Positions 15,271-23,302 of a stretch of 23,681 nucleotides of DNA are shown here, piece after piece. The notes beneath the pieces are model-generated. The model made no database searches. It was not told where the DNA came from and was given only the letters and a program-made list of their open reading frames with translations. The position numbers and the translations under genes were made by a program. The DNA is from Alphaproteobacteria bacterium (GTDB taxonomy: Bacteria; Pseudomonadota; Alphaproteobacteria; Micavibrionales; UBA2020): NCBI GenBank assembly GCA_020853455.1, contig JADYYV010000222.1, positions 1 through 23,681 of the forward strand. Direction: 5' to 3'. Each line of letters begins with the position of its first letter. Positions within the stretch are counted from its first letter, which is position 1.

Positions 15271-15299
15271 ACTATACCCCCCTGCGATAGGCGATGCAA
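15271..15299 (-). promoter_or_regulatory. Sigma70-type promoter of yejABEF
   Basis: On the minus strand, TTGCAT (15294-15299) and TATAGT (15271-15276) are exactly 17 bases apart. Transcription would begin near 15264 and give a leader of about 40 bases. No separate regulator site was recognised. Confidence 0.7.
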
Positions 15300-15344
15300 G
15301 GCGCGGAAATTCAACATTTTTCAGGCGTTTCGGGGGCGGCGGAA

Positions 15345-15380
15345 ACGAAAACCGCCGGGTTTTCGGCCCGGCGGTTTTTA
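15345..15380 (-). terminator. Intrinsic terminator after the first DotA-like gene (works in both directions)
   Basis: ACCGCCGGG (15351-15359) pairs perfectly with CCCGGCGGT (15367-15375). On the minus strand it is followed by TTTTCG and on the plus strand by TTTTTAT. It ends the leftward DotA-like transcript about 25 bases after the stop and separates it from the yejA promoter. Confidence 0.8.
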
Positions 15381-15401
15381 TCGTATCGGTATCGGCTGCG
15401 G

Positions 15402-18400
15402 CTAGGTCTGGTAACCGCGCTTGCCGGTCAGTCCTTTTTCCCACGGCATACGGATATATTTGGCGTTTGACTGTTCCTTGAACTTGGCGGCCAGGAAGTC
15501 GCCCTGCTTGTCGGGGTCCATCTTGTTGAACGCGGCCTTGTCTTTCGCGCTCAGGCCGTCGATCGTGTCGCTGCGGTCCTGCGCGGCCTGTTTGCGTTCC
15601 TGTTCGGTCATCACCTTGTCCTTGGCGTTCGACTTCATGTTGTCGGCGCGGCTGGCGATCTGCTGGCGTTCGGCCGCCAGCGCATCCGCATCCTTGATCG
15701 CCACATCGCCCTTCGGCTGCATCTGGCCGATGACGCGCGTTGCCGCGTACATGTTGCCGTCATGGCCTTGGCCCAGCGACGACGAGATGCTGCGATCCGG
15801 CGAGCCGCCCATCCAGCGGATCAGGTTTTCCGGGAAGATATCGAGCAGCTTGAACGACGTGTTCGCCGCCGTATACAGCGTGCCGAGGTAAATGACCGAA
15901 TAACAGACCTTGGCGACCAGCGCCATGAAGTAGTTGTTCGACGAAATGACCGACGACGCGCCCTGGCTGAAGGTCGTGTGGAAATAAACCGCGAAGGTGT
16001 TGTAAATCAGCATGCCGCCGACGAAGCCCATGACAGTCAGCACGGGGCGCATCAGCACGTTCAGCCACATGATCCACGCCGTGCGCAGCTGCGGCTGCCC
16101 CGCCGTCAGGCCGTCCCCCGTGGAAACAAGGTGCGCCAGCGCCGCGACCGGCACCATGACCACCGCTTCGAACACCGACACCATCCAGGTCAGCACCGAG
16201 AAAGCGACGCGCAGGAACGGCAGCACGGGCAGATAGAAGGAAATCATCAGGCCCGACACGATCATCGCCGTGCCGATGGTGGCAAAGGCGTTGAGCAGCG
16301 AGGAAACCGCCACACCGATACCAAGCGAGAAGCCGAAGCCTTTCAGCGTCGATACCGCCTGCACCAGCGTCACGCCGCCCCACAGCAGGGCGCCCGTGCC
16401 CAGCACGCTATGGCCGGTATTGGCCAGCTGCGCGAGCGGGTAAGTGCCGGTCGCGGCAAGATCCACCGCGCGGAAGATAAACGCGCCGCCATAGCTGGGC
16501 ACGAAGAAGCGCGCCAGCGTGGCCGCGATGTTGTTGTCGCCGCCCGACAGGTTTTTAAAGGCCGCCATCAGGTTTTTCAAAGAACCGCTGGTGCCGGTAT
16601 TGATGTCGCGGCCGCCGGTTGCAGCCGTGTTCAGGGTGCGGCCGGGGGTGCCGGGCGCGGTCGAGTTCGCCCACCATTTGTCGTAGCCGTCGAGCGCGCC
16701 CAGGACTTTTTCCTCGAGGCCCGAGATGCGGCACGAACGGCCGATGATTTTCGATCCGATGCAGCGCAGCCAGCCCGAGCCGCCGGCGCCGATCCAGACG
16801 GAGCCCGGTTCAACCGTCGCGGTCGGCTGCTGCGCGCCAGCCATCAGGCTGTTCATGTTGGTGATGTCCTGATACCACATGCCCATGCCGGCCCAGCCGC
16901 GCGCCTGCATCTGCGCGACCATCGGGCCGCCGATATAGGTCGTCAGCGCCGTTTTGCCGGGTCCTTCGTAGGCGGTCATGATATCGGTCTGCAACTGGTT
17001 CGCCATCGCCTGCTGTTCGGCCATGGTGGGGTCCGCCGCCGCCGCCGCCGTCGTCGCGGCGTCGCATTGCGGGATCGCGGAAACGGGGCTGGTGCCGGTG
17101 CCGCCGTCGGGGAATTTGCGGGCGACATAGCGGCAGGCGAAACGGCGCGCCATTTCGATGACCGTGCCGCCGGAACCCATCGCGCTGGTCGCGCTGTCCT
17201 GCATCGCAGGTTCAAGCGCGCCGCGCATCGCGTTGCGGAAGGCGCGCGCCGCGATCGTGAAGTTGGGCGCGGCGTTGTAATCGGTACCGCTGACGATCGG
17301 GGTGGACAGCGACATCGGGGTCGAAGGCACCGCCGCCGACCAGTTGAGGAACTTGTCCATGTCGTCGGAGGTCGATGCGGTCGAATAGCTGATCGTGCCG
17401 CAGACGTTGGATCCGGTGTTGTTGGTATAGCGGTTCGTGATGGTGCCGAGGTTCGGCGTCACATCCTGCACGCGGCGGATCACCTGGTCGGCCGGCAGGC
17501 CGCCCTGCGTCTGTTGCAGGTAGGTGTTGAACGCCACCTGGCACACCATCACCTTGCCGATGCTGTTGACCAGCGATGTCGCGTTATTGACAGCAAACGG
17601 CGCCAGCAGCGACTGGTCGCCCACCACGCCCGCCACATATTGCGACCAGGCGCGCGTGCCGAAGTTGGAACCCCATTCGGCCAGTTTCATCACCGCGTAC
17701 TGGCCCGACGAAAAGCCCGAACCCAGCGGGAACAGCAGGCCCAGCGCGAACATCACGCGGATCGGCGCCCAGACCATGTTGTGGCGGCCGCCGCCGAACA
17801 CGCCGGTTTTCGCAGTGTCGATCACGATGGATACGATCATCCACAGCATCATGACGCAGGCGATCGTGATGACGCCGGTGTTGTAGGCGCCCATCATGCC
17901 GGCCAGCGCGTTTTGCAGCGCGCCGCCGTTGGGCGTGTCGGCCGCGGCCTGGCGCAGGATCTTGTCCAGCACCATCAGGCCGTAATCGGTCGAGATATTG
18001 TTGTTCGCAACGCGCGAGTCGAACAGGCCGCCCGCGCCGGTGATGGCGCCCACGTTGCCGATATTGGTCTGGCCCGCGCCCGCGCCATAGGGGTTGCCGG
18101 GATGCGTGAAGAACAGCTGCGCCTGCGCGACCTCGCCGACGCCCAGGAAGATGCGGGCGAAGAACGTGCCGATGGTGGCGGTCAGGGTGACGATCATCAT
18201 GACGACGACGGTGAACATGCCGTACTGGTACATGCCGGTGCGGCGCGTGGTGCGCAGGTTGAACCAGACATCGCCCATCATTTTGGTGAATTTGGTATTG
18301 GGCACGCCTTCGGCGCCGTAATTGACGGCGGGATGGTCTTCGGGCAGCAGCGAGGCCTGCACCAGCACCTGCGCCATGATGCGCATGAACACGGGGTAAA

Positions 18401-18698
18401 TATGCGAGAAGCCGCGGAAGCACAGGCTGAACTGCGGCAGGAACATGAAGGCGGCGACGGCCGAGCCCTTGATGCGGAACGGCTTGCGCTTGCCCTCCGC
18501 GATCTCTTTCTTCTCGAGGGCGCGTTTTTCGGCATAGGGGCTGGCGGCTTTTTGAACGTCGGTCAGCTGGCTGCGGACTTTTGCGCGCGCGCCGGTTGCG
18601 AATCTCTCGACGGCGGCATCGGCCTTTTTGTCCTTGCGAAGCTCCGCCAGTGCGCGAAGACCGTCCGCAATTAAACCCTTATGCTTGGAATCGCTCAT
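15402..18698 (-). CDS. DotA/TraY-family polytopic membrane protein, paralogue 1
   Basis: DotA/TraY proteins are inner-membrane components of type IVB secretion (Dot/Icm and IncI conjugation). In this 1098-residue protein the family core 'MVWAPIRVMFALGLLFPLGS' begins at residue 308 and runs into 'GQYAVMKLAEWGSNFGTRAW'. Membrane segments lie near 155-190, 272-335 and between 760 and 965. Between them, about 345-745, is a large soluble loop, expected in the periplasm, with cysteines at 386, 433, 522, 545, 646 and 656, all matched in the next paralogue. The last 135 residues are a charged cytoplasmic tail containing MDPDKQGDFLAAKF (from 1060). The ATG at 18696-18698 has AGGG eight bases upstream; a TTG five codons earlier is less likely. 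No other secretion gene is adjacent. Confidence 0.82.
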   Translation of the reverse strand: MSDSKHKGLIADGLRALAELRKDKKADAAVERFATGARAKVRSQLTDVQKAASPYAEKRALEKKEIAEGKRKPFRIKGSAVAAFMFLPQFSLCFRGFSHIYPVFMRIMAQVLVQASLLPEDHPAVNYGAEGVPNTKFTKMMGDVWFNLRTTRRTGMYQYGMFTVVVMMIVTLTATIGTFFARIFLGVGEVAQAQLFFTHPGNPYGAGAGQTNIGNVGAITGAGGLFDSRVANNNISTDYGLMVLDKILRQAAADTPNGGALQNALAGMMGAYNTGVITIACVMMLWMIVSIVIDTAKTGVFGGGRHNMVWAPIRVMFALGLLFPLGSGFSSGQYAVMKLAEWGSNFGTRAWSQYVAGVVGDQSLLAPFAVNNATSLVNSIGKVMVCQVAFNTYLQQTQGGLPADQVIRRVQDVTPNLGTITNRYTNNTGSNVCGTISYSTASTSDDMDKFLNWSAAVPSTPMSLSTPIVSGTDYNAAPNFTIAARAFRNAMRGALEPAMQDSATSAMGSGGTVIEMARRFACRYVARKFPDGGTGTSPVSAIPQCDAATTAAAAADPTMAEQQAMANQLQTDIMTAYEGPGKTALTTYIGGPMVAQMQARGWAGMGMWYQDITNMNSLMAGAQQPTATVEPGSVWIGAGGSGWLRCIGSKIIGRSCRISGLEEKVLGALDGYDKWWANSTAPGTPGRTLNTAATGGRDINTGTSGSLKNLMAAFKNLSGGDNNIAATLARFFVPSYGGAFIFRAVDLAATGTYPLAQLANTGHSVLGTGALLWGGVTLVQAVSTLKGFGFSLGIGVAVSSLLNAFATIGTAMIVSGLMISFYLPVLPFLRVAFSVLTWMVSVFEAVVMVPVAALAHLVSTGDGLTAGQPQLRTAWIMWLNVLMRPVLTVMGFVGGMLIYNTFAVYFHTTFSQGASSVISSNNYFMALVAKVCYSVIYLGTLYTAANTSFKLLDIFPENLIRWMGGSPDRSISSSLGQGHDGNMYAATRVIGQMQPKGDVAIKDADALAAERQQIASRADNMKSNAKDKVMTEQERKQAAQDRSDTIDGLSAKDKAAFNKMDPDKQGDFLAAKFKEQSNAKYIRMPWEKGLTGKRGYQT

Positions 18699-18731
18699 GG
18701 TTTTGCCCTGCAAATAAAGACCGGAACCTAT

Positions 18732-18804
18732 ATCAGGCTTATTCTTTCATGATACGCCTTTTTCTTAAAACCGTCAAATTTATGGACATTTATGCAAAAT
18801 TTTA
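18732..18804 (-). promoter_or_regulatory. Conserved promoter region of DotA-like paralogue 1
   Basis: On the minus strand, TTGACG (18772-18777) and TATCAT (18749-18754) are 17 bases apart. The whole 73-base block, including the AT-rich stretch upstream of -35 (AAAATTTTGCATAAATG), matches 23140-23212 at 68 of 73 positions without gaps. The AT-rich part resembles an UP element or a regulator site. Confidence 0.7.
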
Positions 18805-18879
18805 GCGGCCTGAATTGGCAAGTAATCTCATATAGTTAACAAAAACCTAACCGCGGCGCATGCCCGCCCCGCCCCCTGA

Positions 18880-18912
18880 AAAGACACCGCCGGGCAGGTG
18901 CCCGGCGGTGCG
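18880..18912 (-). terminator. Intrinsic terminator after the second DotA-like gene
   Basis: CACCGCCGGGCA pairs with TGCCCGGCGGTG at 18885-18910; on the minus strand it is followed by TCTTTTC. It lies about 30 bases after the stop of the 1386-residue gene and shares its CACCGCCGG core with the terminators of the other two paralogues. The bases between here and the promoter block at 18804 show nothing recognisable. Confidence 0.7.
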
Positions 18913-18942
18913 TTATCATTCCTTGCGGATCAGCCTGGCCGG

Positions 18943-21900
18943 TCAGATCTTGAACAGCTTGCTGGCCAGCGCGTCGTTCGCCTTGATCAGGTCGTTCAGC
19001 TTGCTTTCGCTTGCCGTACCCTTGGCGACCAGGCCGCGCAGCACGCTTTCGGCGTATTTCGCGTCCGAGAACTGCTCGCGCTTGTTCATATCGGCGTTTT
19101 TCCAGGCGGTGCGCTGTTCGGCGGTCATTTCGTTTTCCGCCGCACGGTCGCGCGATTCCACCAGTTTGCCATGCGCCAGGGCGACCGCCGCTTTCTCGTC
19201 GCGGGTCATGAAGCCCCATTGCGTGTTGATGTCGGATCCGGCGTTTTTCTGCTCCCACATCGCCTGCGTATAGCCGATGGTTTTCTTGGGTTCGCGGGTC
19301 GCGTCATCCAGCGCCGCGCCGTCGAGGCCCAGCTTGTTGAGCAGGTTGATCTCGTCCTGCGCCTTCATATAGCCGAACATCGCGTCGGTGCCCGATTTGC
19401 CCACGCCGGGCGCGAACAGTTCAGGGTCGGTTTCGTAATAGCGGCGGACGAAGCTGTCTTTTTCCGCATCCGACATGCCGACATAGTTCACGGCGTCGGC
19501 GCCCGACATCTGGCGTTCGATTTTCTGGCGCACGGTTGCCAGCTGTTCCGCGTTCATCAGGTCCATGCCGGAGCCGCCGCCGCCCGCAAGAGCGCCGTCC
19601 AGCGCGCTGTCGGAGATGGAAGCGCCTGCCAGCTGGCCGCGGCCGACCGACGGGCCGTCCAGCTCGCGGAAGCCCTGATCGTTGTCGCGGTGGCCGCGCT
19701 GGCCGTGGCCCGCGAGCCTTTCGCCCAGATGCGTACCGATAGCGGATATCTGACTGCCGCCCGCATTGCGGGAGAACCAGTTGCGGGGGTTCATGCCCGC
19801 ATGGAAGTTCAGGCCGGCGAGGCTGTTGGTCGACTTGAAGGTCGCCTTGCCGTCGGTGACGAGGCTGTAGCCGATGCCGCGCTCGAAGCCGAAGCGTTTA
19901 TAGTTCTTGTTCTCCTGCTCGAGGAATTTGTGCTGCAGGAAGCGGTCCTGGTCGCGCGGCGACATGCTGGACATGCGCTCGCGTTCCTCCGCGGTCATGC
20001 GGGAACGGGCAAGCTGCATGTCGGATTCCTTGCGGGCAAGCTTGCTGTCGGTCAGCAGCTCGTTGCGCACGCCCATCGCGGCGGCGCGCGACGCGACGCT
20101 GTTGGCGTTGCGCAGGTTGGTCAGGTCGTCGTCCGACTTGATCAGGTTGCGCACGTTCCAGCCCTGGGACATCGGGATCGCCTGTTCCAGGTTTTTGATC
20201 ATGGTCGCACCGGCGAAGCCGAGGCCGCCGCCGATGTTGGAACGGCCGTCCAGCAGCGCGGTATCCTGTTTCGCGCCCCATTCGCCGAGCCAGCGCATCA
20301 GGTGGTTGGGGAACACGTCCAGAAGCTTGAACGAGGTGTTCGCCGCCGCATACAGCGTGCCGAGGTAAATGACCGAATACGCGACCTTGGCGAGGATCTG
20401 CATCGGATACCAATGCGTGGACATCACCGACGCCGCGCCCTGTTCGAACGTCGTGTGGAAAAACACGGCGAAGGTCGAATAGCACAGCATACCGGCGATA
20501 AAGCCGAACACGGTCAGGATCGGGCGCATGAAGACGTTGAACCAAAGCGTCCAGGCCGTCCGCCCGTGGTTGCCCATCAGGCCGGGCCCCATCGTGGACA
20601 GGTGCGTCAGCGCCGCCACCGGCACCATCACGACAGCCTCGAACACCGAGGTCAGCCAGGTGAGGACGGAGAACGCGACGCGGATGAAGGGCAGCGCCGG
20701 CAGGTAGAAGGACATCACGCAGCCCGCCAAAATCATCATCGAGCCGACGGAGGCAAGCGCGCCCATCAGCGCCGAGAAGGCAAGACCTTTACCGAGCGAG
20801 AAGCCCGCGCCGTCGATCGTGGAAACCGCCTGCAGGATGGAAACGCCCGTCCACAGCAGCGCGCCGATGCCCAGCACGCTATGGCCGGTATCCGACAGCT
20901 GCGCCAGCGGATAGGTGTTGGTGGCCGACAAATCGACCGCCTTGAACAGGAACACGCCGGCCGCGCGCGGGAAGATAAAGCGCGTCAGCACGGTCAGGAT
21001 GCCGTTGTCGCCGATCGACACGTTGCCGATCCACGACAGGATCGAGCCGATGGAGGAGCCGACGGAGGGGTTCAGTTCCTGGTTGGCGGTGGTCGCCGCC
21101 TGACCGGTCTTGCCGGGCGCGCCGGCCAGGCCGGAAACGCCCCACCAGCGGTCATATTCGTTCATGACCGAAAACACCTTGTCCTCGAGGCCGGAGATTT
21201 TGCACTGCTCGCCGGATTCGTTCGAGTCACCCGCGCAGCGCTCCCAGCCCGCGCCGCCGGAACCCGACCAGATCGAGCCGGGCTCGACCGTCGCCATCGG
21301 TTCCTGCGCCGTATACTGCACGTTGTTCAGGTTCGCGATGTCCTGATACCACATCGCCATGCCCGCCCAGCCGCGCGCCGACATTTCTGTCATCATCGGG
21401 CTGGCCGACGTCGTGCCGATATAGTTGTTCAGCGCGCCGCGTCCGCCGCCCGTATAGGCGGCCATCATCGCGGCCTGCATCGTGTTCAGCATGGTCTGGT
21501 GCGACGACACGTCGGGGTCGGTCGCGGCGGCTGCCGCGCCCGGGCACATCGGAATGTCGGCCACGGGGTTGCCCGCGCCGCCGCCGTCGCTGAAACGGCG
21601 CGCCACGAACTGGCACGCGAAAGTGCGCGCGTCGTTGATAACCGATCCCGCGCCCGCGCCCGTCGGCGTATCGACAAGGTCGGCCGCCAAAGCGCCGCGC
21701 ATCGCGTCGCGGAAGCCCTTCACGGCGGTCGTCATGCCGACGTTTTTATAGTTGTTGTCCGGCATGGTCGCGGTCGAGGTGGAAGCGGTCATCGCCGTGT
21801 TCGGGGTCGCCGTGCTCCAGTCGAGGAACTGGTTGTTGTCGTCCGGCGTCGCGGCGGTCGCGTATTTGATCGCGCCGCAGATGTTGTTGGCCGTGTTGTT

Positions 21901-23103
21901 GCTGTAGCGGTTGGTGATGTAAAGCTGGCTTTGCTGGGGCGTGCCGGGCGCGCCGCTCATGGTGTCCTGCTTCAGCTCGATCACCTGGTCGGGGTCGAGC
22001 GCGCCGGTGCGCTGCTGCAGGTATGTGTTATACGCCGCCTGACACACCATGATCTTGCTGATCGAGGTCACGACGTTGGTGTTGTTGTTGACGGTATAGG
22101 GCGACAAAAGCGTCTGGTTGCCGACGACGGAGGCGACATAGGTCGCCCAGCCGCGCGTACCGAAGTTGGAGCCCCATTCGGCGAGTTTCACGACCATGTA
22201 CTGGCCGCCGGAGAAACCGGCCGAGCCCAGCGGGAACATGATGCCAAGCGCGAACAGCACGCGGATCGGGACCCACACCATGTTGTGGCGGCCGCCGCCG
22301 ACGGTGCCGGTTTTCGCGGTGTCGATGATGACGGAGATCACCATCCAGCCGATCATCAGGCAGGCCACGACCAGCATGCCGGAGTTGTAAATCTGCATCA
22401 ACCCGCCGAGCGCGTTTTGCAGCGCGCCGCCGGTCGGGTTGCTGGCCATGCCCTGGCGCAGCACCTTGTCGAGCGCCATCAGCGCATAGTCGGTGGAAAT
22501 GCCGTTGCCCTGCACGCGCAGGTCGAACAGGCCGGAAGATCCGGCGATCGTGCCGGCGGTCGCGTCCAGCTCGGTCACGCCCTGCCCCTTCAGGTACGGG
22601 TCGCCGGGGTGGCGGAAGGCTTCGAAGATCTGCGCCTGCGCAACCGCGCCGACACCCAGGAAGATACGCGCGAAGAACGCGCCCAGCGACGCGGTGAACG
22701 CCATGATCATCATCATGACCGCGCCGAACATCGTCCATTGATAGGTGGTTGCGCGGTTGGTTTTCAGGCGGAACCAGACTTCGCCCAGAAGTTTGCGGAA
22801 GCTGTAGGATTTTTTGGTGATCGCATCCGCCTCGAGCGCGGGGTGAGTCGCGGGAATCAGCGACACTTCGGCGAACATCGTCGCCATCGTGCGGATAAAC
22901 GCGGGGTAAAGATGCGACATGCCTTCAAAACACATGCGGAATTGCGGCAGGAACACGAAAGCGGCGGTCGATTTTGCCTTGATCTGGGGGGCGCGCATAT
23001 TGGCCATCGCATCGCGGATGCGGCGTGCGAGGTAAGGGTTGACCTTGAGCTCTTCTTCGGCCGGAATGCCTTGATTAAGCTTAGGTTTGACCATGCGTTT
23101 CAT
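18943..23103 (-). CDS. DotA/TraY-family polytopic membrane protein, paralogue 2, with long tail
   Basis: The 1386-residue protein aligns along its length with paralogue 1. The core 'MVWVPIRVLFALGIMFPLGS' begins at residue 275, and the soluble loop carries cysteines at 354, 409, 497, 520, 623 and 634 in the same contexts (MVCQ, NICG, FACQ, IPMC, ERC, EQCKISGLE). After the last membrane segments ('VIYLGTLYAAANTSFKLLDV', ending near 935), a tail of about 445 residues follows, much longer than in paralogue 1. It repeats a charged motif at 1047 (MSPRDQDRFLQHKF), 1210 (MSDAEKDSFVRRYY) and 1339 (MNKREQFSDAKY). The ATG at 23101-23103 has GGGG eight bases upstream and a leader length like that of paralogue 1; an in-frame GTG at 23133 would lie very close to the transcription start. 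Usual DotA is about 1000 residues. Confidence 0.82.
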   Translation of the reverse strand: MKRMVKPKLNQGIPAEEELKVNPYLARRIRDAMANMRAPQIKAKSTAAFVFLPQFRMCFEGMSHLYPAFIRTMATMFAEVSLIPATHPALEADAITKKSYSFRKLLGEVWFRLKTNRATTYQWTMFGAVMMMIMAFTASLGAFFARIFLGVGAVAQAQIFEAFRHPGDPYLKGQGVTELDATAGTIAGSSGLFDLRVQGNGISTDYALMALDKVLRQGMASNPTGGALQNALGGLMQIYNSGMLVVACLMIGWMVISVIIDTAKTGTVGGGRHNMVWVPIRVLFALGIMFPLGSAGFSGGQYMVVKLAEWGSNFGTRGWATYVASVVGNQTLLSPYTVNNNTNVVTSISKIMVCQAAYNTYLQQRTGALDPDQVIELKQDTMSGAPGTPQQSQLYITNRYSNNTANNICGAIKYATAATPDDNNQFLDWSTATPNTAMTASTSTATMPDNNYKNVGMTTAVKGFRDAMRGALAADLVDTPTGAGAGSVINDARTFACQFVARRFSDGGGAGNPVADIPMCPGAAAAATDPDVSSHQTMLNTMQAAMMAAYTGGGRGALNNYIGTTSASPMMTEMSARGWAGMAMWYQDIANLNNVQYTAQEPMATVEPGSIWSGSGGAGWERCAGDSNESGEQCKISGLEDKVFSVMNEYDRWWGVSGLAGAPGKTGQAATTANQELNPSVGSSIGSILSWIGNVSIGDNGILTVLTRFIFPRAAGVFLFKAVDLSATNTYPLAQLSDTGHSVLGIGALLWTGVSILQAVSTIDGAGFSLGKGLAFSALMGALASVGSMMILAGCVMSFYLPALPFIRVAFSVLTWLTSVFEAVVMVPVAALTHLSTMGPGLMGNHGRTAWTLWFNVFMRPILTVFGFIAGMLCYSTFAVFFHTTFEQGAASVMSTHWYPMQILAKVAYSVIYLGTLYAAANTSFKLLDVFPNHLMRWLGEWGAKQDTALLDGRSNIGGGLGFAGATMIKNLEQAIPMSQGWNVRNLIKSDDDLTNLRNANSVASRAAAMGVRNELLTDSKLARKESDMQLARSRMTAEERERMSSMSPRDQDRFLQHKFLEQENKNYKRFGFERGIGYSLVTDGKATFKSTNSLAGLNFHAGMNPRNWFSRNAGGSQISAIGTHLGERLAGHGQRGHRDNDQGFRELDGPSVGRGQLAGASISDSALDGALAGGGGSGMDLMNAEQLATVRQKIERQMSGADAVNYVGMSDAEKDSFVRRYYETDPELFAPGVGKSGTDAMFGYMKAQDEINLLNKLGLDGAALDDATREPKKTIGYTQAMWEQKNAGSDINTQWGFMTRDEKAAVALAHGKLVESRDRAAENEMTAEQRTAWKNADMNKREQFSDAKYAESVLRGLVAKGTASESKLNDLIKANDALASKLFKI

Positions 23104-23139
23104 GCGTGATGCCCCGAGAAAATAGTTCCACACACCTAA

Positions 23140-23212
23140 ATCAGGCTTATTCCTTCATTCTACGCCTTTTTCTTAAAACCGTCAAATTTACGGGCATTTA
23201 TGCAAAATTTTA
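23140..23212 (-). promoter_or_regulatory. Conserved promoter region of DotA-like paralogue 2
   Basis: TTGACG (23180-23185) and TAGAAT (23157-23162) are 17 bases apart on the minus strand. This is the twin of 18732-18804, with only five mismatches in 73 bases. Conservation runs from just after the predicted transcription start to about 27 bases upstream of -35, then stops abruptly. Confidence 0.72.
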
Positions 23213-23246
23213 CAGGTACATAAGTACCCCAGCCCGGGCCGTCAAA

Positions 23247-23278
23247 AGAAAACCGCCGGACCTTGCGATCCGGCGGTG
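23247..23278 (-). terminator. Intrinsic terminator after the third DotA-like gene
   Basis: ACCGCCGGA (23252-23260) pairs with TCCGGCGGT (23269-23277) across an eight-base loop, and TTTCTTTT follows on the minus strand. It lies about 25 bases after the stop of the third paralogue. Confidence 0.8.
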
Positions 23279-23302
23279 ATTTCTTTGTCTGTCGCCAGAC
23301 CC

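Noticed and set aside
13227..15290. A 687-codon open frame antisense to yejA
   Set aside because: yejA has a signal peptide, ribosome binding site, promoter and family motifs; the opposing frame has no supporting signal.
15762..18674. A 970-codon open frame on the plus strand opposite DotA-like paralogue 1
   Set aside because: Same composition-driven antisense effect; the sequence is rich in Arg, His and Gln, low-complexity and without homologous features.
18898..23109. A 1403-codon open frame on the plus strand opposite DotA-like paralogue 2
   Set aside because: It is the antisense shadow of a GC-rich gene with strong third-position bias: its protein is dominated by Arg, His, Ala and Gly, with no recognisable domain, while the minus-strand frame has clear family motifs and membrane segments.
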